The notes below the pieces were generated by a model. The model was not told where the DNA came from and ran no database searches. It saw only the letters and a list, made by a program, of their open reading frames with translations. A stretch of 64,000 nt of DNA. Origin: Mycobacterium sp. OTB74. Its GTDB lineage: Bacteria; Actinomycetota; Actinomycetes; Mycobacteriales; Mycobacteriaceae. Made by a program: the position numbers and the translations under genes. The stretch covers positions 62,001-126,000 of the forward strand of contig NZ_JARXVD010000012.1 of NCBI RefSeq assembly GCF_029892685.1, given 5' to 3'. This document shows, piece after piece, positions 25,917 to 35,272 of this stretch; positions within the stretch are counted from its first letter, which is position 1; every line of letters starts with the position of its first letter.

Positions 25917-26654
25917 TCAGACCTGCCAGCGGCCGGTCAGCACACCTAACGCACCCAGAGCCACTGCCGCTGCGGTGGATGTCCGCAGCACCGACGGCCC
26001 GAGCCGCACCACGATTGCGCCTGCAGAAACCAGGGCCGTCACTTCACCATCGGTGATGCCACCCTCTGGTCCGACGATCAGAGTCACCGAATCAGCTTGT
26101 GCCACAGGTATTTCAGTGAGTGGTACGGTGGCCGACTCATGCAGGACCAGCGTCACGCCGGAGCCTATAGAGGCGACCAACTCGGCGGTGGACACCGGAC
26201 CCGAGACGGTCGGTACGTGCGGCCGTCGCGACTGCCGCGCCGCTGAGCGCGCTACCGCGCTCCATCGCCGCAAGCCCTTGTCCACCTTCGCGGCGCCGTC
26301 CCAGCGCGCCACGCAACGATCCGACTGCCACGCCACGAATGCGTCCGCACCGGCCTCGGTGGCCAATTCGATTGCCAGTTCGGATCGTTCGGACTTGGGC
26401 AGCGCCTGCACCACTGTCACCGACGGAACGGGAGGCGGAACTGAAGCCAGCGACAGCACCCGCGCGGTCAGCCGGCCCTTCACCGCGTCCTCAATGACGC
26501 AGTGCGCCAACGCTCCTGCACCGTCCGACAGGTCGAGTTCCTCGCCGGGACGGATGCGGCGAACCGTCGCCGCATGAAATCCCTCGTCCCCCTCGACGGT
26601 CACCAGCTCACCGGGGTCCGGTAGGGAGTCGACGTAGAACAGCGCGCGACTCAC
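25917..26654 (-). CDS. rsmE: 16S rRNA (uracil1498-N3)-methyltransferase
   Basis: A 245-residue SPOUT methyltransferase that methylates U1498 of 16S rRNA. It has an N-terminal PUA-like domain and a C-terminal trefoil knot with LIVGPEGGITDGEV and LGPSVLRTSTAAAVAL, the AdoMet-binding signatures. GTG 26654 is used, 16 bp downstream of the dnaJ2 stop codon. Order hrcA-dnaJ2-rsmE is conserved in actinobacteria (Rv2374c-Rv2372c). Confidence 0.96.
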   Translation of the reverse strand: MSRALFYVDSLPDPGELVTVEGDEGFHAATVRRIRPGEELDLSDGAGALAHCVIEDAVKGRLTARVLSLASVPPPVPSVTVVQALPKSERSELAIELATEAGADAFVAWQSDRCVARWDGAAKVDKGLRRWSAVARSAARQSRRPHVPTVSGPVSTAELVASIGSGVTLVLHESATVPLTEIPVAQADSVTLIVGPEGGITDGEVTALVSAGAIVVRLGPSVLRTSTAAAVALGALGVLTGRWQV

Positions 26655-26670
26655 TAGACGCCCCGAAGAC

Positions 26671-27822
26671 TCAACGCCCGCTGAATGTTTCGCGTAGGCG
26701 GCTGAACAGTCCGCCGCTGGCCGCAGCGGCCCGGGTCGACCGAACCTCCGTCACATCGCGAACCCGCTGCTCTTTGAATTTGCGCAGCAGGTCCATGTCG
26801 CGGCTCTCCAGTCGTGACGGGACCACGACGTCGATGTGCGCATGCAGATTGCCGCGTACGCCGGAGCGCAGATGCGGCAGGCCCTTGCCGCGCAGCGTGG
26901 TGACCGAGCCGGGCTGAGTGCCGGGAGCGATGGTGATCTCGGTCGGCCCGTCCAAGATTGCGTCGACGGAGATGGTGGTGCCGAGTGCAGCGTCGACCAT
27001 CGGTACCGACACGGTGCAGTGCAGGTCATCACCGTCGCGTACGAAGATGTCGTGCTGCTGTTCATGCACCTCGACGTACAGGTCGCCGGCCGGGCCGCCA
27101 CCGGGGCCGACCTCACCCTGGGCAGCCAGTCGCACCCGCATACCCTCGCCGACACCCGCCGGGATCTTGACGCTGACCTCGCGGCGCGCCCGCACCCGGC
27201 CGTCGCCGCCGCAGCGGTGGCAGGGATCGGGGATGACCTCGCCGACACCGCCGCACACCGGACACGGTCGCGACGTCATCACATTGCCCAGCAGGGAACG
27301 CTGGACGCTCTGCACCTCGCCCCGGCCGTGGCAGGTATCGCAGGTCACGGGCTTGGAGTCCGCGTGGGTGCCCTTGCCTTGGCACAGATCGCACAGGATC
27401 GCGGTGTCGACGGTGACCTGCTTGGTCACGCCGGTCGCGCAGTCCTCCAAATCGAGGCGCATCCGCAGCAGCGAGTCCGAACCAGGCCGCACCCGGCCGA
27501 TCGGCCCGCGCGACGTGGCGCCGCCGCCGAAGAACGCCTCGAAGACGTCGCCCAGGCCCCCAAAACCGGAGAAGCCGGCTCCAGCCCCTGCGCCCCCGCC
27601 GGCACTTTCCAGCGGATCGCCGCCCATGTCGACGATGCGCCGCTTATCCGGGTCACTGAGCACCTCGTAAGCGGTGCTGATCTCCGCGAAGCGGGCCTGC
27701 GCGCCCTCGTCAGGGTTGACGTCGGGGTGCAGTTCCCGGGCCAGCCGCCGGTAGGCCTTCTTGATCTCCGAATCGCTGGCGCCCTTGCTCACGCCGAGCA
27801 GCCCGTAATAGTCGCGTGCCAC
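26671..27822 (-). CDS. dnaJ2: Chaperone DnaJ (DnaJ2)
   Basis: A 383-residue type I DnaJ co-chaperone of DnaK. The J domain has HPD in ARELHPDVNP; a Gly/Phe-rich linker follows (SAGGGAGAGAGFSGFGGLGD). Four CxxCxGxG zinc repeats (CDLCQGKG, CDTCHGRG, CPVCGGVG, CHRCGGDG) and a C-terminal substrate-binding domain complete it. GTG 27822 gives the canonical MARDYYGLLGVSKGAS start. Downstream of the repressor gene hrcA by 41 bp. Confidence 0.97.
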   Translation of the reverse strand: MARDYYGLLGVSKGASDSEIKKAYRRLARELHPDVNPDEGAQARFAEISTAYEVLSDPDKRRIVDMGGDPLESAGGGAGAGAGFSGFGGLGDVFEAFFGGGATSRGPIGRVRPGSDSLLRMRLDLEDCATGVTKQVTVDTAILCDLCQGKGTHADSKPVTCDTCHGRGEVQSVQRSLLGNVMTSRPCPVCGGVGEVIPDPCHRCGGDGRVRARREVSVKIPAGVGEGMRVRLAAQGEVGPGGGPAGDLYVEVHEQQHDIFVRDGDDLHCTVSVPMVDAALGTTISVDAILDGPTEITIAPGTQPGSVTTLRGKGLPHLRSGVRGNLHAHIDVVVPSRLESRDMDLLRKFKEQRVRDVTEVRSTRAAAASGGLFSRLRETFSGR

Positions 27823-27863
27823 GCCTAAAACCTTGCCTAATCTCTCGAAGCCACCGCGCGCCC

Positions 27864-28895
27864 TTATCGGGTGCCCAGGACTTCACCTATGTACAGGGCA
27901 ACAGCCGCGACGTTGGCAATGGTTCCCGGATAGTCCATCCGGGTGGGTCCCACCACGCCCATACCGCCGTAAACCTTGCCCGAGCTGCCGTAGGTCGTGC
28001 TCACGACGGACGTTCCTGCCATCTGCTCGGCCTCGGTTTCGTGGCCGATGCGTACGGTGACTTTACCTGCTTCCTGCTGGGCAGCCAGCAGCCGCAGCAC
28101 CACTACCTGCTCCTCCAGCGCCTCCAGCACAGACCGCAACGATCCACCGAGATCGGCGCTGTTGCGGGTCAGGTTCGCGGTGCCACCGAGAAGCAGCCGC
28201 TCTTCATGGTGTTCGACCAAGGTCTCGACCAGCACCGTCGCCGCGCGACCCACCGCGTCACCCAGGCCGCCGTGGCCGTCCAGCTGGGCTGCCAGGTCTG
28301 CCACAGCAACCGATGCCGCGGACAAGGGTTTGCCTTCCAGCGCCGCTGCGAGCCGCTCGCGCAGCTGAGATAACTCGTGGTCATTGATAGCGTCACCAAG
28401 CTCGACCACACGCTGATCGACACGGCCGGTATCGGTGATGACCACCAGCAGCAACCGCGCCGGGGTCAGGGCGACGACCTCCAGGTGCCGCACCGTCGAG
28501 CGGGACAACGTCGGGTACTGCACGATGGCGACCTGCCGCGTCAGCTGAGCCAGCAGGCGCACTGCCCGCCGCAGCACGTCATCGAGGTCAACGCCGGATT
28601 CCAGGAACTTCAGGATGGCTCGCCGCTCGCTGGATGACATGGGCTTGACGTCATCGAGGCGGTCGACGAATTCGCGGTAGCCCTTCTCGGTGGGCACCCG
28701 GCCCGAGCTGGTGTGCGGCTGGGTGATGTAGCCCTCGGCCTCCAGCACAGCCATGTCGTTACGCACGGTGGCACTCGAAACGCCGAGGTTATGGCGTTCG
28801 ACGAGGGCCTTGGAACCGATCGGTTCCTTGGTGGAGACGAAGTCCGCGACAATGGCGCGCAGTACCTCGAAACGACGGTCGTCGGCACTACCCAA
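27864..28895 (-). CDS. hrcA: Heat-inducible transcription repressor HrcA
   Basis: A 343-residue HrcA, which represses chaperone genes through CIRCE elements. The N-terminal winged helix contains LGVSSATVRNDMAVLEAEGY, then TSSGRVPTEKGYREFVDRL, and the C-terminal GAF-like domain ends GGMGVVGPTRMDYPGTIANV. TTG 28895 is chosen: GGGAGG lies 7 bp upstream and the resulting start (GSADDRRFEVLRAIV) matches the family; another TTG lies five codons upstream at 28910. First gene of hrcA-dnaJ2-rsmE. Confidence 0.95.
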   Translation of the reverse strand: MGSADDRRFEVLRAIVADFVSTKEPIGSKALVERHNLGVSSATVRNDMAVLEAEGYITQPHTSSGRVPTEKGYREFVDRLDDVKPMSSSERRAILKFLESGVDLDDVLRRAVRLLAQLTRQVAIVQYPTLSRSTVRHLEVVALTPARLLLVVITDTGRVDQRVVELGDAINDHELSQLRERLAAALEGKPLSAASVAVADLAAQLDGHGGLGDAVGRAATVLVETLVEHHEERLLLGGTANLTRNSADLGGSLRSVLEALEEQVVVLRLLAAQQEAGKVTVRIGHETEAEQMAGTSVVSTTYGSSGKVYGGMGVVGPTRMDYPGTIANVAAVALYIGEVLGTR

Positions 28896-28921
28896 TTCGT
28901 CACCTCCCAATCACCCCCATT

Positions 28922-28941
28922 TTACTGTGACGCCACAGTTA
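28922..28941 (-). promoter_or_regulatory. Inverted repeat over the hrcA promoter
   Basis: ACTGTG (28924-28929) and CACAGT (28934-28939) form an inverted repeat with a 4-bp spacer, extended imperfectly to TTACTGTG/CACAGTTA. On the minus strand it directly abuts a good -10 hexamer TAAAAT (28919-28924). It is not a CIRCE element; only an isolated GAGTGCT half-site occurs nearby at 28951. The binding factor is unknown. Confidence 0.4.
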
Positions 28942-28991
28942 GACAGGCCGGAGTGCTCAGGTGTGGCCGCAATTACAGCGCCAAGCCGTTA

Positions 28992-29378
28992 GTGTCGAGG
29001 AATGCCGATGCAGTCATCGCGGACCCGATCGGCCTCACCGGAGCCCGCGACATGATCTTCAAAGGGGTCCGCGACGGGAAACCCTATCCCGATCACGGGC
29101 TGACACACCGTGAGTGGGCCCAGATTCCGCCGCGCCAACTGCGGCTCGACGAACTGGTCACCACCACCACAGTGCTGGCCTTGGATCGGTTGCTGTCTGA
29201 GGACTCGACGTTCTACGGCGACCTGTTCCCGCACGCAGTCAAATGGCAGGGCGACATTTACCTCGAAGACGGCCTGCACCGTGCAGTGCGGTCGGCCCTG
29301 CGGAACCGCGTCGTGCTGCACGCGCGGGTGTATGACATGGATGTCCCTCTGGCCCAGCAGATTTCGGATGCGACGTAG
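28992..29378 (+). CDS. Conserved mycobacterial protein (Rv2375-like)
   Basis: The product is 128 residues; the segment from about 8 (ADPIGLTGARDMIFKGVRDG, THREWAQIPPRQLRLDELVT, STFYGDLFPHAVKWQGDIYL, EDGLHRAVRSALRNRVVLHA) fits the mycobacterial Rv2375 protein located at the same place between hrcA and the mbt genes. The EDGLHR segment recalls ParB/sulfiredoxin-like nuclease folds, but only weakly. GTG 28992 is the nearest possible start; no clear ribosome binding site is seen. Function unknown. It converges on mbtH, 14 bp away. Confidence 0.7.
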   Translation: MSRNADAVIADPIGLTGARDMIFKGVRDGKPYPDHGLTHREWAQIPPRQLRLDELVTTTTVLALDRLLSEDSTFYGDLFPHAVKWQGDIYLEDGLHRAVRSALRNRVVLHARVYDMDVPLAQQISDAT

Positions 29379-29392
29379 TTATACGCGGTGAA

Positions 29393-29605
29393 TCAGCAGC
29401 GCAGCGAATCCCGCAGTGTCTTGGGCCGGATGTCGGGCCAGTTCTCCTCGACGTAGGCCAGGCAGTCGGCTCGGGTGCCCTCGCCGAACACCACCCGCCA
29501 ACCGGTCGGCACCTCGGCGAACACCGGCCATAGGCTGTGCTGTTCCTCGTCGTTGATCAGCACGTAGAAGGTGCTGTCCTCGTCATCGAACGGGTTGGTG
29601 CTCAT
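29393..29605 (-). CDS. mbtH: MbtH, adenylation-domain activator for mycobactin synthesis
   Basis: A 70-residue MbtH-like protein, the founding family member. It binds NRPS adenylation domains and aids their folding and activity. The signature NDEEQHSLWPVFAEVPTGW followed by ENWPDIRPKTLRD matches fully. ATG 29605 lies within the end of mbtG (23-bp overlap). It is the last gene of the mbtB-to-mbtH operon. Confidence 0.97.
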   Translation of the reverse strand: MSTNPFDDEDSTFYVLINDEEQHSLWPVFAEVPTGWRVVFGEGTRADCLAYVEENWPDIRPKTLRDSLRC

Positions 29606-30884
29606 CGATTCTCCTGTTGGTCGTGGTGGTCGGTGTGGACAGGTGAGCGCCCAGCACCCGGTCACTGAGCAGGCCCAGGCAACTCAGGTTGGGGAAACCT
29701 GGCCCCTGGGTGAGCCAGGACAGGCTGGGCAGGAACAACTTTGGTGTGACGCCGCTGACCGACAGGTCATGGCCGATGGATCGCTGCAACGCATCGGAGG
29801 TCAGTGGCTGACCGATGCCCAACTCGAGCAGGTCAAGAGCGTCCTGGCTCAGCAACGGTGCGAACCACATCGCGTCGGCACCCGAGCCGTCGATCACCAG
29901 ATCGAAACCGTGGACCGTCTCCAGACATGCTGTCTCGCGTTCGGTCTGCAGGGTCAACCGAATTCTGTCCTTTAGTGGCACGGCGTGGGCGACGCGTCCG
30001 CGCAGATGCCGGATGCGGTCGTCGGCCAGCAGCGACTCCTGCACCCGGGACGAGAACACGCCCCGGTCGGTGCGGGCCATGGCATCGCGGCGCTCGGTCA
30101 GGGTGAGCCCCGCCCAGCCGGTGGGGTCGGAGAACAGCGTGTTCTCGAAGTAGCCTTCGCCCCGGGTGAACAGCGTAACCTGCGGCGAGATCACCGTGAT
30201 GGTCGAAACCCGGTGTGAGAAGAGTTCATCCAGCATGGTGGCCGCAGTCTCGCCGCCGCCGATCACGGCGACCCGCTCGGCGCTGACGCGTTCGTCTTGG
30301 GCGACCCGATGCCAGAACTGGGCGATGGACAGCACCCGCGGATGTCCGGGCAGGATGGACCGTTCAGCCTGGCCCGGGCCGGTGATCATCACCCCGTCGG
30401 CGCGCACCTGCCGTCCTCGGGCGTGCAGCATCCATTGGCCACCGTCCAGCGACAGCCGGGTGACTTCGTCTGTAACCACCTGCATACCAACGGTTTCGGC
30501 GACCCAGCTCAGGTACTGGCTCCACCTGCGATGGGTGGGCGCCGGTCGGCCACGGTCTACCCATTCCGCGAACTGGCCTGTGCTGATCAGGTACGACTGC
30601 CAGCTGTGCCGCATCATCCGCTCGTCCAGTTCGGCGTTGCGACGCGGTACCAGCGCTGACCGGTACGGGAACCCGACATCTTTCTCCGGGCCAGTACCCA
30701 ATCGATGACGGCCGTCGGTCCACCCACCGGCGGCCTGCCAATTCGCCCCGATGCCAATGCGTTCCACTGCAACGACGTCGGGTGCTTCGACTCCCATGGC
30801 ACGCAGTTCTGCGGCCTTGGCGGCGACCGCGACCGCTTTGGCCCCAGCTCCGATTATGGCCAAAGTGTTTCGAGCCTTGGTCAT
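29583..30884 (-). CDS. mbtG: L-lysine N6-monooxygenase, mycobactin synthesis
   Basis: A 433-residue flavin-dependent N-hydroxylating monooxygenase that makes N6-hydroxylysine for the hydroxamate iron ligands. It has an N-terminal FAD motif (AIIGAGAKAVAVAAKA), an NADPH motif (VAVIGGGETAATML, about 207-220), and a C-terminal GPGFPNLSCLG segment. The first codon overlaps the mbtF stop (ATGA, 30881-30884). Counterpart of Rv2378c. Confidence 0.95.
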   Translation of the reverse strand: MTKARNTLAIIGAGAKAVAVAAKAAELRAMGVEAPDVVAVERIGIGANWQAAGGWTDGRHRLGTGPEKDVGFPYRSALVPRRNAELDERMMRHSWQSYLISTGQFAEWVDRGRPAPTHRRWSQYLSWVAETVGMQVVTDEVTRLSLDGGQWMLHARGRQVRADGVMITGPGQAERSILPGHPRVLSIAQFWHRVAQDERVSAERVAVIGGGETAATMLDELFSHRVSTITVISPQVTLFTRGEGYFENTLFSDPTGWAGLTLTERRDAMARTDRGVFSSRVQESLLADDRIRHLRGRVAHAVPLKDRIRLTLQTERETACLETVHGFDLVIDGSGADAMWFAPLLSQDALDLLELGIGQPLTSDALQRSIGHDLSVSGVTPKLFLPSLSWLTQGPGFPNLSCLGLLSDRVLGAHLSTPTTTTNRRIDEHQPVR

Positions 30885-33800
30885 TTCACCACTTCCCTGA
30901 GCTGTTCGTGCCAGAGCTGTTGCAGCCCGGCCACGTCATCGGCGCTGAGAATGTCTGGCAGCGTGCGCCACTGGACGCCAAGGGCGGAGCCGCCCTCGGA
31001 GTCCATGACGGCGGCCATCAGGGTCAACTCATGCCGTACTGCGTTGTTCGGCTCAGGCACCGGTGACAGCTTGTTCAGCAGCGCACCGTCGAGGCGCAGT
31101 GCGTCTGCACTGGCTCCGAGATGAACCCGACCCAGATAGTTCAGGAGCACCTGCGGTTCCGGATGCGCTGACAGTTTTTCGGCGGTGTCAGCCCGCAGAT
31201 AGCGCAGCAGCCCGAAGTCGATGCCGCTGCCGGGAATAGCCGCGATCTCGGCGCTGACCTGATAGGCAGACTCAGAACCGATCCGGACCGGATAGATGGC
31301 GCTGAACAGCCCGACCGTGTCACCGGTGTCGATATCGTGGTGCGGCCCAGCCGATACCGCCGTGTCTGCGCGGCCATGGGTTTCCATGGCCAGCAGCGGC
31401 GGCGGGGTCGGCTGTCCTCGCCGTTGCCGCCACCGGGTGACGGTGCGTGCTGTCGCGACGGCCAGCAGGTCGGTGACCGGAAGGTCCGCAGACAGCAGTC
31501 GGGCAGTCAGATCGGTGTCGACGATCGTCATCGACACCACCACATCACCGCAGCGGTCCGTCGCTGGGGCCAGCCGGCGGTTTCCAATCAGCGGATCAGG
31601 GCCTGCGATCTGCCGCGCCCAGAAGTCGGCGCTGTCCAGCCCCCGGGCCCGCTCGGCCAGTAGGCGCGACCATCGACGATAGCTGGTGTGTTCACGCATC
31701 GGTGCCGGTTCATGTCCTGATGCTATTGACTGCCAACCATTTTCAATCTCGCCGAGAATGATGCGCCAGGACGCCGGGTCGGCACCCAGGACGTGCGCGC
31801 TGAGCACGAGGACCTTCTGGTCGGGTGTATGCAGCAGTACGGCCTGCAGCATCCGACCGTGCTGCGGGTCCAGCTTTTCGACGACCAAGTCGGTTTGCTC
31901 GGCGATCGCGGTCGTGAGGTCGCCGGCGACGATGACCTCTGTCAAAGCCGCTGACGTCAAGTCCCCCACCGCGTGCTCGACCAGCGTCATGGTGGCGCGG
32001 TCCAGTCGGCTGCGAAGCGCCGGATGTCCGGCGATGACATTGTGCAGCAACGTGCTCAACTGCTCGGCGGTCATGGCGTCAGGCAGCCGCAGAGCCTCGG
32101 TCTGCGCAAGCCGCCTCGGATCACCGTACTGATACAGCCAGTGCACGTTCGGCAGCACGGGCACCGGGCCGGATTCCTCGAAGCCGGCCACGTCGACCTG
32201 GTTCTGAGTGTCCAACTGGTGGGCCAGCTCGCGAATGGTCTTGCAGTCCAGCATCATCCGAGCTCGGAGTGCGAACCCGCGGCGGCGTGCGAGTTGCACA
32301 ACCGACAGCGCCACGATGCTGTCCAGTCCAAGGTCCAGGAAATCCGCTGTGACGTCGACCCTTTTCACATCGGCGATCTGCAGTAGGTCGGCGATCAGTT
32401 GCGCCACTGCTGTTTCGGTATCGGTGGCTGCGGTCTCCGGTACTCCAGCCACGCCGATGTCGACGGTCGCCAGGGCGGCGTCATCGACCTTGCCGTTGAT
32501 GGTCAACGGAATCTCGTCCACCGTAATGATGTGGTGCGGCACCAGGTATTTGGGCACCCGATCCGCGAGCATGCTGCGCAATTCGGGCACCGCCACGGTT
32601 CCCGCGACATAGGCGACCAGGCGCGGACCGCTGCAGTGGTGACGAACTGTTACATGCGCTTGCCGCACCCCCGGGTGTTTACGCAGGATAGCGGCGACTT
32701 CGCCTGGTTCGACCCGGAAACCCCTGATCTTCACCTGATCATCCGAGCGGCCTTGGAACAGCAGGCCGCGGGTGGTCGGGTCGCGCCGCACCACGTCGCC
32801 CGTGCGGTACATGCGGGCACCGGCTACGAATGGGTCGGCAACATAACGGGACGCGGTCTCGCCGGGGCGCCCCAGATAGCCGCGAGTCACCTGACCGCCG
32901 GCGAGGTACAACTCACCGGTGACTCCGTCGGGTACTGGCCGGAGCCACGCGTCGAGCACGTATGCCCGCGTCGAGTCGGTCGGATATCCGATGGACGGCG
33001 TCTGGTGCTGGGAGAATGCGGCAACAACAGCTTCGACGGTGGTTTCCGTTGGGCCGTAACAGTTGTAGGCCGCCATATCGTTACGGTGGCATTCGCCGCG
33101 GATGGCTGCCCAGGTGGCCGGGTCGACCGCTTCACCGCCTAGCGCCAGCGCCCGCAGCGGTACTGCGGTCAACAGTCCCTCAGCTTGCAGCTGGGCGAAC
33201 ATCGACGGTGTGGTGTCGATCAGATCGATGCCCTCGCGGCCGATGGTGGCCACCAAATCGGCAGCATCGCGCTGTGATTCGTCATCGACGATGTGCACCA
33301 TGTGACCGTCCAGCAGGGCGGCCAAAGGTTGCCAGGCGGCGTCGAACGTGAACGACCAGGCATGGGCGACCCGCAGGGGTCGACCCGCTTTCGTCGCAGC
33401 AGGTCGCAGTACCCGAGCGGCATGGTCGGCGGCGTAAGTCAAGACGGCGCTGTGGGTGCCGACCACTCCCTTGGGCTTACCGGTTGTCCCGGAGGTGAAT
33501 ACGACGTAGGCACCCTGTGCAGGATGGGTTGGTACCTCAAAGAATTCTGTGTTTCTTGCCGCGGCCACCATGAACGCGTCGTCGATGACGATGTCAGCCC
33601 CAGTCTGACGACGAATCTCAGCAATGCGTTCGGCGGGCATGGCCGGATCGAGCGGAACGATCAGCCCACCGGTCCTGAGCACGCCCAGCATCGCCGCCAC
33701 ATAATCCGGCCCACGGCGCAACAGCACCGGTATCGGCGTCTCGGTACGCACGCCGCGCAGTGCTAATTCGGCCGCCACCTGCCCGGCGGCTGCGTCCAGT

Positions 33801-35272
33801 TGGCGGTACGTCAGCTGTCCACCGGTGTAGGTCAGCGCGACGTCGTCTGGGCGGAGTCGTGCTGTGTCGCTGAATTTTTCGTGTATGCCGCCCTGGTGCT
33901 CCGGATGCGGTGCGGCGAGGATCGCAGGACGGTCAACCATCACGACATCGCGCAGCGGCCGGTCCCAGCACGCGATCAGCCGGTGCATCACCGTCAGGAG
34001 CCAGCGGCCCACCGCGTCTGGGCTCAGCAATCCGGTTGCGCCATCCTTGGTCTCGACCAGCAGTGTCAGTTGTTCGTCGATGACGTGCGCGGCGATGGTG
34101 ACCGGGAAGTGCGCCAGACTTTCCAGCGCCTTGGGCCGGAAGGTCACGCCCTGGATATCGAACCCGGCGTTGCCGACCAGGACGCCGGCCGGGAAGTTCT
34201 CGTAGACCAGGAGTGTGTCGAACATTTCGCCGACTCCGCCGAGCGTGCGTAGCTCGGCATGCGGCAGGTATGAGTGGTCGCGAAGGGCCGCGGCGTCGCG
34301 CTGCAGGGCCAGGCATTGCACGCCAACCCGTTGCCGCGGGTCTAGTTGCACACGCAGTGGCACGGTGTTGATGAACAACCCGACCATTGACTCGACACCA
34401 GACAGCTCGCCGGGACGGCCGGACACCGTCACTCCGAACACCACGTCGCGACGATCAGTGATCACCGATAAGATTGCGGCCCAAGCCATCTGGACCAGGG
34501 CGTTCAGTGTTATGCCCCGCGTGCGGGCCGCGTCCATCAGCTGGACGGTCTCTTCGCGGGCGACCGGAACTGCGGTGCGCCGGGGTAGACCGTCGCCGAG
34601 TTCGCCGGCCCCGAGCGCCGGAGCCATCAACGTCGGACCATCCAGCCCGCATAGATGTTCCTGCCACAGCGCGCGACTGGCCCCTTGGTCCCGCTCAGCC
34701 AGCCAGCCGATGTAGTCCCGGTACGGGCGCGGTGCGGCCGGCAGGGCGGCGAGGTTGCCGCCCGCGGCGTACAGGGCGACCAGTTCGCCGACGAACAAGG
34801 GCAATGACCAACCATCGATCACGATGTGGTGCGCGACCACCACGAATCGCCAACAGTCGCCGGGCATTTCGATAAGCAGGAAGCGGATGGCCGCGCCGCG
34901 TTCGAGTGTGAACGGCCGGCGACGTTCCTCTGCCTCTAGAGCGTCGGCATCGTCAGTCGAGGCGGCCCTGACCTGCCGCCATGGTAGTTCGACGGCACTC
35001 GGGATCACCTGCACCGTGTGGGTGTTGGCCTGCACGAACCCGGCCCGTAGGTTCGGGTGACGCACCAACAGCGCTGCGGCAGAGTCCCGCAGCAATGTCG
35101 TGTCGACATCGCCGTCGATGTCGGCGGACATGCCAATCAGATACGGATCGTGATCGGTGGCTCCGGTCAGGCTGGCCATCGAATACAGGCCCTGCTGCAT
35201 CGGGCTCAGGGCCAACACGTCCTCGATTGTTGGCGGGACCGTCGCCCGTGCGGCCTTCTCGACAGTTGTCAC
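30881..35272 (-). CDS. mbtF: Mycobactin nonribosomal peptide synthetase MbtF
   Basis: A 1463-residue NRPS with architecture condensation, adenylation, carrier, terminal condensation/epimerase-like. The first C domain has HHIVIDG. The A domain (about 460-950) has VVFTSGTTGKPKGVV and RSDDQVKIRGFRVEPGE. The carrier has FLDLGLDSIVALS (about residue 1040). The last domain (about 1080-1463) has the epimerase-type VLLNYLGR motif but its HHxxxD motif reads HVLGAD, lacking the catalytic second His. It adds the terminal hydroxylysine that becomes the cyclic lysine of mycobactin. GTG 35272 overlaps the mbtE stop (GTGA); a further upstream frame is ignored. Confidence 0.95.
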   Translation of the reverse strand: MTTVEKAARATVPPTIEDVLALSPMQQGLYSMASLTGATDHDPYLIGMSADIDGDVDTTLLRDSAAALLVRHPNLRAGFVQANTHTVQVIPSAVELPWRQVRAASTDDADALEAEERRRPFTLERGAAIRFLLIEMPGDCWRFVVVAHHIVIDGWSLPLFVGELVALYAAGGNLAALPAAPRPYRDYIGWLAERDQGASRALWQEHLCGLDGPTLMAPALGAGELGDGLPRRTAVPVAREETVQLMDAARTRGITLNALVQMAWAAILSVITDRRDVVFGVTVSGRPGELSGVESMVGLFINTVPLRVQLDPRQRVGVQCLALQRDAAALRDHSYLPHAELRTLGGVGEMFDTLLVYENFPAGVLVGNAGFDIQGVTFRPKALESLAHFPVTIAAHVIDEQLTLLVETKDGATGLLSPDAVGRWLLTVMHRLIACWDRPLRDVVMVDRPAILAAPHPEHQGGIHEKFSDTARLRPDDVALTYTGGQLTYRQLDAAAGQVAAELALRGVRTETPIPVLLRRGPDYVAAMLGVLRTGGLIVPLDPAMPAERIAEIRRQTGADIVIDDAFMVAAARNTEFFEVPTHPAQGAYVVFTSGTTGKPKGVVGTHSAVLTYAADHAARVLRPAATKAGRPLRVAHAWSFTFDAAWQPLAALLDGHMVHIVDDESQRDAADLVATIGREGIDLIDTTPSMFAQLQAEGLLTAVPLRALALGGEAVDPATWAAIRGECHRNDMAAYNCYGPTETTVEAVVAAFSQHQTPSIGYPTDSTRAYVLDAWLRPVPDGVTGELYLAGGQVTRGYLGRPGETASRYVADPFVAGARMYRTGDVVRRDPTTRGLLFQGRSDDQVKIRGFRVEPGEVAAILRKHPGVRQAHVTVRHHCSGPRLVAYVAGTVAVPELRSMLADRVPKYLVPHHIITVDEIPLTINGKVDDAALATVDIGVAGVPETAATDTETAVAQLIADLLQIADVKRVDVTADFLDLGLDSIVALSVVQLARRRGFALRARMMLDCKTIRELAHQLDTQNQVDVAGFEESGPVPVLPNVHWLYQYGDPRRLAQTEALRLPDAMTAEQLSTLLHNVIAGHPALRSRLDRATMTLVEHAVGDLTSAALTEVIVAGDLTTAIAEQTDLVVEKLDPQHGRMLQAVLLHTPDQKVLVLSAHVLGADPASWRIILGEIENGWQSIASGHEPAPMREHTSYRRWSRLLAERARGLDSADFWARQIAGPDPLIGNRRLAPATDRCGDVVVSMTIVDTDLTARLLSADLPVTDLLAVATARTVTRWRQRRGQPTPPPLLAMETHGRADTAVSAGPHHDIDTGDTVGLFSAIYPVRIGSESAYQVSAEIAAIPGSGIDFGLLRYLRADTAEKLSAHPEPQVLLNYLGRVHLGASADALRLDGALLNKLSPVPEPNNAVRHELTLMAAVMDSEGGSALGVQWRTLPDILSADDVAGLQQLWHEQLREVVK

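Noticed and set aside
28933..28959. Possible CIRCE element upstream of hrcA
   Set aside because: The right half GAGTGCTCA is close, but the expected left half TTAGCACTC is absent (CCACAGTTA instead).
28713..28991. Longer N-terminal extension of the Rv2375-like gene
   Set aside because: The extension lies antisense to hrcA and does not look like the mycobacterial protein; GTG 28992 is preferred.
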